Assembly (NCBI RefSeq): GCF_913776295.1
Contig: NZ_CAJYOJ010000056.1
Coordinates: forward strand, 1 to 62,204
Direction: 5' to 3'
DNA: 62,204 bases
Source of the DNA: an uncultured Pedobacter sp.
Lineage (GTDB): Bacteria; Bacteroidota; Bacteroidia; Sphingobacteriales; Sphingobacteriaceae
Part shown: positions 43,410 through 53,094 of the stretch, one piece after another
Numbering within the stretch: the stretch's first letter is position 1
Layout: the number at the start of each line of letters is the position of its first letter
Notes under the pieces: generated by a model
Told to the model about the DNA's origin: nothing
Database searches by the model: none
What the model saw: only the letters and a program-made list of their open reading frames with translations
Position numbers and translations under genes: made by a program

Positions 43410-45887
43410 ATGGACCAAACCAAAACCAAAGGTTATAAAAAGATAAAAGCCTGGTTAAAGGCAAATAAACGCAGGCCTTTTCAATTTCAGGAAGAGGCCT
43501 GGCAGTGTTATCTTAATGGCTACAGTGGTTTGGTAAACGCGCCTACCGGTTTCGGAAAAACATTTTCACTTTTTTTAGCGGTAGTAATTGAAGCTTTAAA
43601 TGCCTCAGCAAACCATAATAAAAAAGCTAAAGACCGGTTACAATTGATCTGGATCACTCCCTTGCGTTCGTTGGCTAAAGATATTGCCAGGGCAATGCGG
43701 GAAACCTTGCTGGAACTGGAATTAGATTGGCACGTTGGCGTACGCAATGGCGATACCTCGCAGGCAGAGAAATTACAGCAGAAAAAATCCATGCCCGAAA
43801 TTCTGCTGATTACCCCGGAAAGCCTGCACCTGCTGCTCGCACAAAAAGGTTCTTCAACACTCTTCCGAAATCTCAAGTGCATTGTGGCAGATGAATGGCA
43901 TGAACTTTTAGGCAGCAAACGGGGTGTATTGGTTGAATTAGCAGTTTCGCGCATCAAAGGTTTACAAAAACTCGAAAAAGAACAGTTTTTAAGAATCTGG
44001 GGGATTTCTGCAACCATTGGAAATATTGAGGAAGCTTTAGATGTACTGGAACCCAATCTAGATGCCAAAAGAATTATTGTTAAGGCTGACCTGGAAAAGA
44101 AAATCCAGATCAAATCCATTTTACCTGATGATATTGATACCTTGCCCTGGGCGGGGCATTTAGGTTTGAAGCTAGCCTATAAGCTTTTACCCATCATAGA
44201 GAAAAGTAAAACTACCCTGATTTTCATCAATACCCGCGGACAATCGGAAATGTGGTATCAGCATTTACTGAACATTGAACCCGAACTTGCCGGACGCATT
44301 GCCATACATCATGGATCGATAGATTTCGAACTCCGCAACTGGATTGAGGATGCCTTACATACCGGACAGCTTAAAGCCGTTATCGCTACTTCATCATTAG
44401 ATCTGGGTGTAGATTTCAAACCCGTTGATACAGTAGTCCAGGTCGGATCGCCAAAAGGTGTGGCCAGGTTTTTACAAAGAGCAGGACGCTCCGGCCACTC
44501 TCCTCACGAAATTTCTAAAATATATTTTTTACCGACGCATGCTTTAGAACTGGTGGAGGCGGCAGCGATTAAGGAGGCAGCAAAAACAAACAATATAGAA
44601 AGCCGTGAGCCCTTTATCATGGTATTTGATACTTTGATTCAGTATTTGGTTACCCTGGCCATAGGCGATGGGTTTAACGATAAGATCATTTATGAAGAAA
44701 TTAAAAATACCCATGCCTTTAAACTTATGCTACCCGAAGAATGGACCTGGGTAATGCAATTCATTACCTCCGGAGGAGATAGTTTGAGTGCCTATACCGA
44801 ATTTAAAAAGGTAATAAGGGATGAAGATGGGCTTTGGAAGGTGAAGAGCAGGCAACTGGCCATGAGGCACAGGTTACATATCGGTACCATTGTGAGTGAC
44901 GCGATGTTGAAAGTAAAATTCATTTCCGGTGGTTACATTGGCATGGTAGAAGAATACTTTGTTACCCGCCTGAAGGCTGGAGATAATTTCCGCCTGGCCG
45001 GAAGGGTTTTGGAGTTTGTACAGGTGAAAGATATGACGGTTGTAGTGCGGGTGAGTAAACAGAAAAATGCCATCTCTCCGAGCTGGAATGGTGGCCGCCT
45101 CCCCCTATCATCCAATTTGGGATCGGTTTTAAGAAAAAAATATAATGAAGCACTGGATAAAAACCATCAGGATGAAGAATTAGACTCGGTCTACCCATTG
45201 TTCTTACTACAAGAAAAACGTTCTCATGTACCACAAAACGACGAATTATTGATAGAACTCATCAATAATAAAGAGGGTTTTCACCTCTTTGCATACCCTT
45301 TTGAAGGCCGTTTGGTACATGAGGTTTTGGCAGCCCTTGTTGCCTATCGTTTAAGTAAATTATTGCCCATCAGTTTTTCTATTGCCATGAACGATTACGG
45401 TTTTGAACTCTTGAGTGAAACGGAAATCCCTATGGACGAATCGATTGCCTACGAAGTTTTTTCACCTAAGAATTTAACCGAAGATATAACACATAGCATC
45501 AATTCAACTGAAATGGCAAGACGAAAGTTTAGGGATATTGCCTGCATCTCCGGACTCGTTTTTCAGGGATATCCGGGAAAATATGTAGCTAATAAACATC
45601 TCCAGTCATCTGCTGGTCTGTTTTTTAATGTTTTTAGTGATTACGACAAACATAATTTACTTTTGCGACAGGCATACGATGAGGTTTTTTATCAACAACT
45701 GGAGGAACCCAGATTGGCAGCCGCCTTAGAAAGAATCCAGGATGGAGCAATTATTATCACCAATCCAAAGAGTTTTACCCCACTGTCTTTTCCTATTAAA
45801 GTAGACAGTTTGCGTGAAAATATGAGTTCAGAAGAATTAGAACACCGGATTGCCAGAATGAAAGCCGAAGCAGAGAAAATTAAATAA
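43410..45887 (+). CDS. Ligase-associated Lhr-type DExH helicase
   Basis: An 825-aa superfamily 2 helicase. Walker A is APTGFGKT (44-51), motif II is DEWH in VADEWHELLG, motif III is SAT in WGISATIG, and motif VI is QRAGRSGH. The C-terminal region contains the Lhr-core winged helix and domain 4. Lhr-like helicases of this module unwind DNA 3' to 5'. It starts 244 bp after the ligase, the only large gap of the module. Confidence 0.94.
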   Translation: MDQTKTKGYKKIKAWLKANKRRPFQFQEEAWQCYLNGYSGLVNAPTGFGKTFSLFLAVVIEALNASANHNKKAKDRLQLIWITPLRSLAKDIARAMRETLLELELDWHVGVRNGDTSQAEKLQQKKSMPEILLITPESLHLLLAQKGSSTLFRNLKCIVADEWHELLGSKRGVLVELAVSRIKGLQKLEKEQFLRIWGISATIGNIEEALDVLEPNLDAKRIIVKADLEKKIQIKSILPDDIDTLPWAGHLGLKLAYKLLPIIEKSKTTLIFINTRGQSEMWYQHLLNIEPELAGRIAIHHGSIDFELRNWIEDALHTGQLKAVIATSSLDLGVDFKPVDTVVQVGSPKGVARFLQRAGRSGHSPHEISKIYFLPTHALELVEAAAIKEAAKTNNIESREPFIMVFDTLIQYLVTLAIGDGFNDKIIYEEIKNTHAFKLMLPEEWTWVMQFITSGGDSLSAYTEFKKVIRDEDGLWKVKSRQLAMRHRLHIGTIVSDAMLKVKFISGGYIGMVEEYFVTRLKAGDNFRLAGRVLEFVQVKDMTVVVRVSKQKNAISPSWNGGRLPLSSNLGSVLRKKYNEALDKNHQDEELDSVYPLFLLQEKRSHVPQNDELLIELINNKEGFHLFAYPFEGRLVHEVLAALVAYRLSKLLPISFSIAMNDYGFELLSETEIPMDESIAYEVFSPKNLTEDITHSINSTEMARRKFRDIACISGLVFQGYPGKYVANKHLQSSAGLFFNVFSDYDKHNLLLRQAYDEVFYQQLEEPRLAAALERIQDGAIIITNPKSFTPLSFPIKVDSLRENMSSEELEHRIARMKAEAEKIK

Positions 45888-45958
45888 AAACATTTCTTGT
45901 AACCTGTCTAAAATTAAAAGATTCTTCGACAGGCTCAGGATGATAATAGCGTAAATAA

Positions 45959-46597
45959 ATGACCATTACAAGCCAGGGTGAAGAACTGATTTTAGATAGA
46001 GAAAGGGCTTTGTTTTTACCCAGACATCAGCTTTTAGCCATAAGCGATTTACATTTGGGTAAGTCTGCTCATTTTCGACAGGCAGGTTTGCAAGTGCCAT
46101 CAACCATTGCCCAAACCGATTTACAACGTTTGAACTTATTGATTCAGCAATATCGTCCTAAAACATTACTAATCAACGGTGATATGTTTCACCATGGTTT
46201 AAATACAGATATTGATGAGTTCGCCGAATGGAGAAAGCAATATCAGGAACTTAACTTTTTATTGGTAAAAGGAAATCACGACCGGCTTTCGAACGCCAAT
46301 TATGCAGCAATGAATATCGAAATACATGAACCCAGCTTTTGTTTGGGCCCGTTTTGTTTTATTCATGATGCACCAAAATGTACCGAAGATGAATTATATC
46401 CCATCAGCGGACATATCCATCCCGGTGTTACGATTGTTGGAAAGGCAAAGCAAAGGTTAAAATTCCCTTGTTTTTATTTTGGACGGGAATACGCCGTTCT
46501 GCCTGCTTTCAGCTTGTTTACAGGACTTTACAATATCTACCCCAAAACAAATGAGCGCATATTTGCAGTTACGCCAAAAAGCGTATTGCAAGTTTAA
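45959..46597 (+). CDS. pdeM: Ligase-associated endonuclease/phosphoesterase PdeM
   Basis: A 212-aa calcineurin-like metallophosphoesterase. The metal-binding motifs are ISDLHLG (Asp30, His32), [16 protein letters not shown] and the terminal ISGHIHPG. It is the last gene of the ligase-associated module; family members are manganese-dependent nucleases or phosphoesterases. Its 3' end overlaps the convergent thioredoxin gene by four bases. Confidence 0.93.
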   Translation: MTITSQGEELILDRERALFLPRHQLLAISDLHLGKSAHFRQAGLQVPSTIAQTDLQRLNLLIQQYRPKTLLINGDMFHHGLNTDIDEFAEWRKQYQELNFLLVKGNHDRLSNANYAAMNIEIHEPSFCLGPFCFIHDAPKCTEDELYPISGHIHPGVTIVGKAKQRLKFPCFYFGREYAVLPAFSLFTGLYNIYPKTNERIFAVTPKSVLQV

Positions 46598-46890
46598 GCA
46601 TGGGCATCAATTACCTGCTTCAATTGCGAAGCCTGCAAAACGCCACTTTGCCTCCATACCTGCTTTCCTTTTTTGAACAGAATTAGGGTTGGAACGCTTT
46701 GAACATTGAATGAAGAAGCGGCAGGTTGATTTTTGTCGATATCAACCTTAATTATGGACACCGAATCGCCAACCTGTGATTTTAATTGTTCTAAAATAGG
46801 CTTCATCATTTTGCATGGACCACACCATTCAGCAAAAAAATCAACCAGCACAGGTTTATCTCCATTAATTAACTCTGAGAATTTAGCCAT
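46594..46890 (-). CDS. trxA: Thioredoxin
   Basis: A 98-aa classic thioredoxin with active site WCGPC in [14 protein letters not shown], the conserved KVDIDKN and the cis-Pro segment [13 protein letters not shown]. It reduces disulfides in cytosolic proteins. It is monocistronic or at the end of the minus-strand unit with the ferritin-like gene, from which a hairpin separates it. Confidence 0.95.
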   Translation of the reverse strand: MAKFSELINGDKPVLVDFFAEWCGPCKMMKPILEQLKSQVGDSVSIIKVDIDKNQPAASSFNVQSVPTLILFKKGKQVWRQSGVLQASQLKQVIDAHA

Positions 46891-46943
46891 GATATTTATC
46901 TTTATTTAGAAACAAGGAGAAGCTGGATTGGTTTTAAATGAAA

Positions 46944-46986
46944 GAAGTCAAGTTTAATAGCTTATGTGCTAGGCAAACTTGATTTC
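46944..46986 (-). terminator. Probable terminator after the ferritin-like gene
   Basis: GAAGTCAAGTTT (46944-46955) pairs with AAACTTGATTTC (46975-46986) with one G-T wobble, followed on the minus strand by a T-rich tract. It lies between the ferritin-like gene and trxA. Confidence 0.6.
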
Positions 46987-47044
46987 TTTTCTGTTTAAAA
47001 GACTAATGCCTTAAAACCCTAATATGCAATAATATGATGTATGG

Positions 47045-47659
47045 TTAGGCGCCTACTGGTAGTTCTGCAGCTAAAGCAGCAACCCAATCTTCAAATAAAG
47101 CCTTTTCGATTTTAATTACCTCAGCCGCATGGTTTTCCCAATCGTCAGAAAAACTAACCAGCTGGTTCATCATTTCCTCTAAATGGCCTTCTTCTTCCAG
47201 GATAATCGATTTCACATTTACCTTGCTCTTTGCTTCATCTAAAACTGCCTGATAAATTGGATATAATTCATCTGCACGAACCTCAATAGCATAAGTAACA
47301 AATAAATAAGCCGCAAATTTTAAATCATAACCAGATAGATTAAACACAGCTTTTAAATAACGACAAACTGCAATATCCAAAGCATGTAAATAATATTTGG
47401 TATGATTTGGTGATAGCAACTCGGCATTGGTGTAAGTTTTGCAAAGCGCCTCGTCAACTTTCGAAATCTGCTTTTTTAAGTAGTAGGCATGACGGTGTTC
47501 TTCTGCAGCGTGTTTAAGAACAATAAGATTTACATTTTCTTTATGCTCTGAAGCGGAAATCTTCTTCGCACCTGCATTTTCCATATATGATAAAGTATTT
47601 AACCATTTGGCATGCAACACCTTATCTGAAACTATTGATTTTAAATTTGACGCTAACAT
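47045..47659 (-). CDS. Ferritin-like helical-bundle protein
   Basis: A 204-aa all-helical protein. Candidate di-iron ligands are Glu27, Glu54 and His57 (EHRH), Glu126 (AIEVRAD), and Glu156 and His159 (EEGH), an arrangement consistent with a ferritin-like four-helix bundle, the usual ExxH pairs on helices two and four. I cannot name a family. A possible role is iron handling or oxygen activation; the short-lived neighbours trxA and the E2 gene give little more. Confidence 0.75.
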   Translation of the reverse strand: MLASNLKSIVSDKVLHAKWLNTLSYMENAGAKKISASEHKENVNLIVLKHAAEEHRHAYYLKKQISKVDEALCKTYTNAELLSPNHTKYYLHALDIAVCRYLKAVFNLSGYDLKFAAYLFVTYAIEVRADELYPIYQAVLDEAKSKVNVKSIILEEEGHLEEMMNQLVSFSDDWENHAAEVIKIEKALFEDWVAALAAELPVGA

Positions 47660-47740
47660 TATTGATTGTTAAACTGTTGAATTGTTTAAATTATTGTCAT
47701 TATACTAGCTGAAAACCGTTAACTGAAAATTGCGAACTAA

Positions 47741-49099
47741 TTAGATTTCCCTGTTCAAATCCCAGCTCTCTAAATAATCAGCAACCCTTCTTACAAACAT
47801 TCCTCCTAATGAACCATCTACAACCCTATGATCATAGGATAATGACAAGAACATCATATGCCTGATCGCAATCACGTCGCCATGTTCGGTTTCCAAAACA
47901 GCGGGTTTCTTTTTGATGGCACCTACCGCCAAAATAGCCACCTGTGGCTGGTTAATAATCGGCGTACCCATTACGTTTCCGAAACTACCAACGTTGGTCA
48001 GTGTAAAAGTCCCCCCCTGCGTTTCGTCGGGCTTTAATTTAGAATTTCTTGCTCTTGAAGCTAAATCATTAACAGCTTTGGTTAAGCCGACTAAATTTAA
48101 CTGATCCGCATTTTTAATTACCGGAACGATTAAATTACCACTTGGTAAGGCAGCGGCCATACCTATATTGATATTTCCTTTTTTAATGATCTGCGTGCCG
48201 TTAACAGAAACGTTGATCATCGGGAAATCTTTGATCGCTTTGGCAACTGCCTCTACAAATATTGGGGTAAACGTTATTTTTTCATTTTCACGCTTCTCAA
48301 AACTGTTTTTTACCTTATTGCGCCATAAAACCATATTGGTCACATCGGCTTCTACAAACGAAGTTACGTGTGGCGAAGTACTTTTGCTCATTACCATATG
48401 GTCGGCAATCAGCTTGCGCATTCTATCCATCTCAATAACTTCATCTGCACCATTAATACTTGTTGTAGAAGGTTTACTGGTAACCGGAGCTTGTGTTGAG
48501 GGCTCAGTTTGATGTGCTACAACTTCTTCAACTTGCGGAGGAGGAGGAGTTAATACCATGGTAGCCATTTTTACAGCACCGCCGTTTTTTCTGGCGATAT
48601 AATCCAATAAATCATCTTTATTTAAACGTCCATCCACGCCAGAACCTTTAATGGCATCCAACTCAGCTAATGAAATATTTTCCTGGGCTGCAATACTCTT
48701 CACCAAAGGAGAGTAAAAACGATCAGATGAGCTGAAATCAGTGGTTGTTACAGGATTATTATGATCAGGTAGTTGTTCAATTCCGGGAATAGAGGCTGTA
48801 TTTTCTTTTGCCACCGGCGTTTCGGTAACCGGTGATTCAGTCGCGGGTGCATCGCCGTCTTCAGTTTCAATAATGGCGATTACATCACCTACCTGGGCAA
48901 CTTCATCTGCAGCAAATAATTGTTTTACCAATTTACCCGCAACAGGAGATGGAACCTCAGAATCTACCTTATCTGTCGCGATTTCCAAAATGGTATCGTC
49001 CAGATCAATAACATCTCCTGGTTGTTTTACCCATTTAATTACCGTTGCTTCTGCAACACTTTCACCCATTTTTGGTAACAATAGTTCGTATTGAGCCAT
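47741..49099 (-). CDS. 2-oxo acid dehydrogenase E2 (dihydrolipoamide acyltransferase)
   Basis: A 452-aa E2 subunit. The lipoyl domain carries the lipoylated Lys44 in EIATDKVDSEVPSP; a Pro/Glu-rich linker, a peripheral-subunit-binding domain (about 128-169, FYSPLVKSIA...GVDGRLNKDDL), a second linker and the catalytic domain follow, with the active site in SYDHRVVDG. E1 and E3 genes are not adjacent. The lipoyl sequence resembles branched-chain or 2-oxoglutarate E2; the complex cannot be assigned. Confidence 0.92.
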   Translation of the reverse strand: MAQYELLLPKMGESVAEATVIKWVKQPGDVIDLDDTILEIATDKVDSEVPSPVAGKLVKQLFAADEVAQVGDVIAIIETEDGDAPATESPVTETPVAKENTASIPGIEQLPDHNNPVTTTDFSSSDRFYSPLVKSIAAQENISLAELDAIKGSGVDGRLNKDDLLDYIARKNGGAVKMATMVLTPPPPQVEEVVAHQTEPSTQAPVTSKPSTTSINGADEVIEMDRMRKLIADHMVMSKSTSPHVTSFVEADVTNMVLWRNKVKNSFEKRENEKITFTPIFVEAVAKAIKDFPMINVSVNGTQIIKKGNINIGMAAALPSGNLIVPVIKNADQLNLVGLTKAVNDLASRARNSKLKPDETQGGTFTLTNVGSFGNVMGTPIINQPQVAILAVGAIKKKPAVLETEHGDVIAIRHMMFLSLSYDHRVVDGSLGGMFVRRVADYLESWDLNREI

Positions 49100-49155
49100 A
49101 TTAAATTACAGTATTTTATATTGGTAACGCTACAAAAATACAGTTTTTATTCTTT

Positions 49156-50400
49156 CTAAACGGTTTCTTTAAGGACATTTAATAGCATAGCTAAGGCTGA
49201 GGCAGCAGAACGTTCTATGTTCTGAATCCGTTTATTACTGAAATTAAACACCTTAGCTACCGTTTTGTGTTTTGAAGAAACTGCAATCCATACTGTACCA
49301 ACCGGTTTTTCAACTGTACCACCATCCGGGCCTGCAATACCACTAACTGCAATTGCATAATCCGTTTTGAAGTGTTTAACTGCCCCTTCTGCCATTTCCG
49401 TTACTGTCTGCTCGCTTACGGCTCCAAAAGTGGCTAAGGTACTTTCTTTTACGCCCAGAATAGATTCTTTGAGTTCGTAGGCGTATGCTACTGCCCCGCC
49501 CCAATAAACAGATGAAGAGCCGGGATGTTGTGTAATTAAATGTGCAATATAACCGCCGGTACAACTTTCTGCGGTAGATAAGGTCATTCCTTTACTTTTC
49601 ATTAGGTCCAGAATGGCCTTTTCCATTGGAATATCCTCATCCGTTACCACAAACCTGCTCACTTTTGAAATGATCTGTCTGGCATAGGTCTTAACCTCTC
49701 TGTCTAATTCCAATTCGTGATTACCTTTGGCTGATAAACGCAAGCGGACCTGCCCTAATTTTGGCAAATAAGCCAATTTGATATGTGATGGCAAGTGAGC
49801 TTCAATTTCCTCAATCTCCTTGGCGAGAAAGGATTCACCAATATTTGCTGTAAGGATAGTTTTGTGTACGATAAAAGGCAGCTTAAATCGCTTTTTAATT
49901 CTGGGAAGGATCTCGTCATCCATCAGGTACATCATTTCATAAGGTACACCCGGCATGGATACAAAAATGGTATTGTTTTGCTCAAACCACATACAAGGTG
50001 CCGTACCGTTTTTATTGACAATTACCTCACAACCATCAGGAACATCGGCTTGCTGTATATTGATATCCAATAGCGGACGCTTGTATTTTTCGAAAATCTG
50101 ACGCACCATTTCCAATGCAGCGGCATCGTTACGGAAACCCATATCAAAATACTTTGCCAAAGTTTTTTTGGTAATATCATCTTTAGTCGGTCCGAGGCCC
50201 CCAGTAATTAAAACCAGATCTGCACGTTTTTCAGCAAGTTCGAGTGCCTCTAAAATATGCTGTTCATCATCAGAAACCGAGGTAATCTGCTTTACGGAAA
50301 CCCCAATTAAATTTAACTGTTTAGCCATCCACGCAGAATTGGTATCAACGATCTGGCCAATGAGTATCTCATCACCAATGGTAATAATTTCGGCTAGCAT
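49156..50400 (-). CDS. cinA: CinA family competence/damage-inducible protein
   Basis: A 414-aa protein of two domains: an N-terminal MoaB/MogA-like domain (IITIGDEILIGQIVDTNSAW, ITGGLGPTKDD) and a C-terminal PncC domain (TLSTAESCTGGYIAHLIT, VSGIAGPDGGTVEKPVGTVWIA) that hydrolyses nicotinamide mononucleotide. The combination is standard for bacterial CinA (pyridine-nucleotide recycling and ADP-ribose pyrophosphatase activity). It starts four bases after the lptD stop. Confidence 0.95.
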   Translation of the reverse strand: MLAEIITIGDEILIGQIVDTNSAWMAKQLNLIGVSVKQITSVSDDEQHILEALELAEKRADLVLITGGLGPTKDDITKKTLAKYFDMGFRNDAAALEMVRQIFEKYKRPLLDINIQQADVPDGCEVIVNKNGTAPCMWFEQNNTIFVSMPGVPYEMMYLMDDEILPRIKKRFKLPFIVHKTILTANIGESFLAKEIEEIEAHLPSHIKLAYLPKLGQVRLRLSAKGNHELELDREVKTYARQIISKVSRFVVTDEDIPMEKAILDLMKSKGMTLSTAESCTGGYIAHLITQHPGSSSVYWGGAVAYAYELKESILGVKESTLATFGAVSEQTVTEMAEGAVKHFKTDYAIAVSGIAGPDGGTVEKPVGTVWIAVSSKHKTVAKVFNFSNKRIQNIERSAASALAMLLNVLKETV

Positions 50401-50404
50401 AAAT

Positions 50405-53065
50405 TTATCGGTATGTGTTGTAAAAACCCTGTCTTTTGCTCAATTTTAAATCCTGCAATATTGATGCCTTTACCTTTATGGTAACGGAATAACTTTTATA
50501 AGCACCGTATGGAACCCAGTTTACGCTCATATCCCAGCAATGTAAATCGCGGTAAATGGCCAAATTCATAGGGGTTAAACCATTGTTCTTAAAATCGTAA
50601 CCTGAATTAAAGGTAATTTTCCATTTTGGTGTTAAGTTAACGTCACCATTAAAGTTTAAAGTATTCGAAACTGTATTAGTGTTTCCATCATTCGAATATT
50701 GAAAACTGTAAGAGAATGAAAAATTCCAGGGAATGTTAAAATCAACAAAGGCATTCGGGTCACGGCTGATTGCCGCCAATTGTTCAGATTGTATATCAGT
50801 CAATCCTTTTTTGTTAGCTGCCGCACCTAATTTGTCATTAGCCTCATTTTTACGTTTTAACGCCTCCGGATTTAAGCTGTAATCGAATGAGAAACCAAAA
50901 CTGGTTAAACGTGGCAGGAATTGATTTCTTTGAAAAAATAAACGGTCCTCTCTGATTTTAATCGTTTGGCCATTTACAGTAGTATCTTTTAAAGCATATG
51001 GATCCAAGGTTCCGTTGTAATTGATACCCAATTTATCCGTAAACTGCGATCGGCCACTAAAACCAATGGTAGATAATTTATAAGATGGGGCCAGGAAATT
51101 ATAGGAGCCGCTAAAACTCAAACCCTGGATAATCGGAATTTTTTTCGAGCCGGTTCCGGTTGTATCGTTTTTATTGCGCACTTTCAGCTCAACGGTATTA
51201 TCTAAACCGAAGCCAATAGAGGCGTTGGGCCCACCAAACGAACCTGGCTGAGCCATACCGTCAAAAATGGAATATTTTAAGGGTTGTCCACTGGTATAAA
51301 TCTGATTTCCATTCTGATCTCTTGCTGGTCTGAAAGGTCCGGCGCCAGCTTTGGTAAAATCAGGAGAATAAGAGAAAGAAACATTCGGAGTCATTACATG
51401 CCGCAACGCCTGGATTTTGCCAGCCGGATTAAAATCTCTTCTACCATAAATTTTAGTCGACATACTGGTTGACAGGCTATAACTACCAGCTCGTTTAAAA
51501 CCACTAACAGTATCTTCCCTAAAAGAAAAGGTATTATCCGCATAACTGGTGTATCTTCTGTTAACACTCTGAAAATTCCAAACTTCGTTATAAGTACCTC
51601 CCAAACTAAAGTTTAAGTATTTCAATGCCGTAAAAGACATGTTTAAAGGGATACTGTGCGCAAAACCACTTCTCAAACGCTTCAAACCATCATTTTGGAA
51701 CAGTAAACTATCAAAAGTATCGATACGGTTTGTGCCCTGTAAACTGTAGCCCACTGTAATTTTCTGATACCATTTTTGTTCCCCAACAGCATTTTTAGAA
51801 CTAAATGGGTTAAATGTAGGTACGTTAAATGTCATTTCGGGCAACCTAAGCGATATTGCCCTGGTACTTAGTGTTTGGTCACTTGATGCCGCCAAAGAGA
51901 AATTCATACCGTTTGTATAAGCCTTCGCATAACTGATACTGCTACTTGTTGAGTTGGTAGCTATGGTATTGATATCATAAGTAGTACCGGCCGCAGTATT
52001 TCTATAATATCCCTTTCTTCCTGTTGATACCAATCTTACACTAGCGCTAAATGTTGTACCGGGATTGGCGTTGGCATTTTGGCTGTGGCTCCAGTTAATG
52101 CTGAAGTTTTTAGTCGGATTGTTAAAAGCCTCGGTGCCTTCCAAACCATCTTTAAAACTAGCGTATGCCAGATTTATATTTCCGTTAAACTTATATCTTT
52201 TGGTATAATTACTTAATAAACTGGTTTCATAAGAACCATTGGTGTAAATCGAACCCAGAAGTTTGGCATCCCAATAATCGTTCAATCCGAGATAATAACC
52301 ACCGTTTTGCAAGAAAAAACCCCTTGTCGCATCTTCACCTGGTGTAGGCAGAATCACACCTGATGTTCGTTTATTCGGTTTTGGAAAAAATGCAAATGGT
52401 AGCCCCAGAAAAGTAGGAACATCTTCAATTATCATGTAAACCGGACCGGTAATAATCTGCTTCTCAGTTACCACCCCTTTTGAAATCATTAGTCCAAAAT
52501 GAGGATGAGGTAGGTTACAGGTACTATACATTACGTTTTTGACGTGTAATTCATCATCTATTTGCTTTTTACTTTGCCCACCAGAGAAAAAGCCGCCTTC
52601 CTGTTCAGAAAAAACGCCATATACTTTGGCCCGGGTTGTTTCCGAATTGTAAAAAATAGAATCTGCTATGGCCGTACCTTCGGCACCCGATTTAAAGATC
52701 GGTCTCCCGGTATATCTTCCGGTTTTCGGATCTTTAACCCCACGGGCATAAATAGAATTTTGCTTTTTATCATATTTGATATAGGCCGCATCCAGCTCAA
52801 AATCACCATATACCACTCTGGCATTCCCGTATAAATAAACAATGCTTTTATCGGCACTCATTTTAACCGAATCTTCTGCTTTGTATTCCACTTTCTGGTC
52901 TATACTGCTGTTATTTTTCCCTGTCTTTTTAATAGAATCCTTTTTAGTGGTATCTTGTTGAATGATCTGTTGCAATGAAAAATGAGAAAATGCGTTAGCT
53001 TTACCAACAGCATGTGTTAATAAAATGACAGATATTAGTAAAATAGAAGTCTTGAGGGGTTTCAA
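50405..53065 (-). CDS. lptD: Bacteroidota-type LPS-assembly protein LptD
   Basis: An 886-aa outer-membrane protein that should insert lipopolysaccharide or lipooligosaccharide in the outer leaflet. Signal peptide, then an OstA/LptA-like beta-jellyroll (about 60-200: SIVYLYGNARVVYGDFELDAAYIKYD), then a large barrel with GLPFAFFPKPNKRTSGVILP. The frame opens with TTG (53063-53065) just after an in-frame stop, and no ATG precedes the signal peptide. Its start is 29 bp from the divergent amidase start. Confidence 0.88.
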   Translation of the reverse strand: MKPLKTSILLISVILLTHAVGKANAFSHFSLQQIIQQDTTKKDSIKKTGKNNSSIDQKVEYKAEDSVKMSADKSIVYLYGNARVVYGDFELDAAYIKYDKKQNSIYARGVKDPKTGRYTGRPIFKSGAEGTAIADSIFYNSETTRAKVYGVFSEQEGGFFSGGQSKKQIDDELHVKNVMYSTCNLPHPHFGLMISKGVVTEKQIITGPVYMIIEDVPTFLGLPFAFFPKPNKRTSGVILPTPGEDATRGFFLQNGGYYLGLNDYWDAKLLGSIYTNGSYETSLLSNYTKRYKFNGNINLAYASFKDGLEGTEAFNNPTKNFSINWSHSQNANANPGTTFSASVRLVSTGRKGYYRNTAAGTTYDINTIATNSTSSSISYAKAYTNGMNFSLAASSDQTLSTRAISLRLPEMTFNVPTFNPFSSKNAVGEQKWYQKITVGYSLQGTNRIDTFDSLLFQNDGLKRLRSGFAHSIPLNMSFTALKYLNFSLGGTYNEVWNFQSVNRRYTSYADNTFSFREDTVSGFKRAGSYSLSTSMSTKIYGRRDFNPAGKIQALRHVMTPNVSFSYSPDFTKAGAGPFRPARDQNGNQIYTSGQPLKYSIFDGMAQPGSFGGPNASIGFGLDNTVELKVRNKNDTTGTGSKKIPIIQGLSFSGSYNFLAPSYKLSTIGFSGRSQFTDKLGINYNGTLDPYALKDTTVNGQTIKIREDRLFFQRNQFLPRLTSFGFSFDYSLNPEALKRKNEANDKLGAAANKKGLTDIQSEQLAAISRDPNAFVDFNIPWNFSFSYSFQYSNDGNTNTVSNTLNFNGDVNLTPKWKITFNSGYDFKNNGLTPMNLAIYRDLHCWDMSVNWVPYGAYKSYSVTIKVKASILQDLKLSKRQGFYNTYR

Positions 53066-53081
53066 ATTCGTATTTGAATGT

Positions 53082-53089
53082 TATTTTTG
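53082..53089 (+). promoter_or_regulatory. Candidate promoter -7 box of first amidase gene
   Basis: TATTTTTG matches TAnnTTTG exactly and ends five bases before the ATG at 53095, so the mRNA would be almost leaderless. The box lies in the 29-bp gap between the divergent lptD and amidase starts. Confidence 0.4.
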
Positions 53090-53094
53090 CACAA

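Noticed and set aside
43520..44119. 199-aa minus-strand ORF opposite the Lhr helicase
   Set aside because: Shadow frame rich in Ser and Cys, no family features, no promoter seen.
46594..46597. Four-base overlap of convergent pdeM and trxA ends as a special arrangement
   Set aside because: Short convergent overlaps are common, and both proteins are full length.
47745..47775. GTTCAAATCC as a tRNA T-arm
   Set aside because: It is the coding end of the E2 gene; no acceptor or anticodon arms can be drawn around it.
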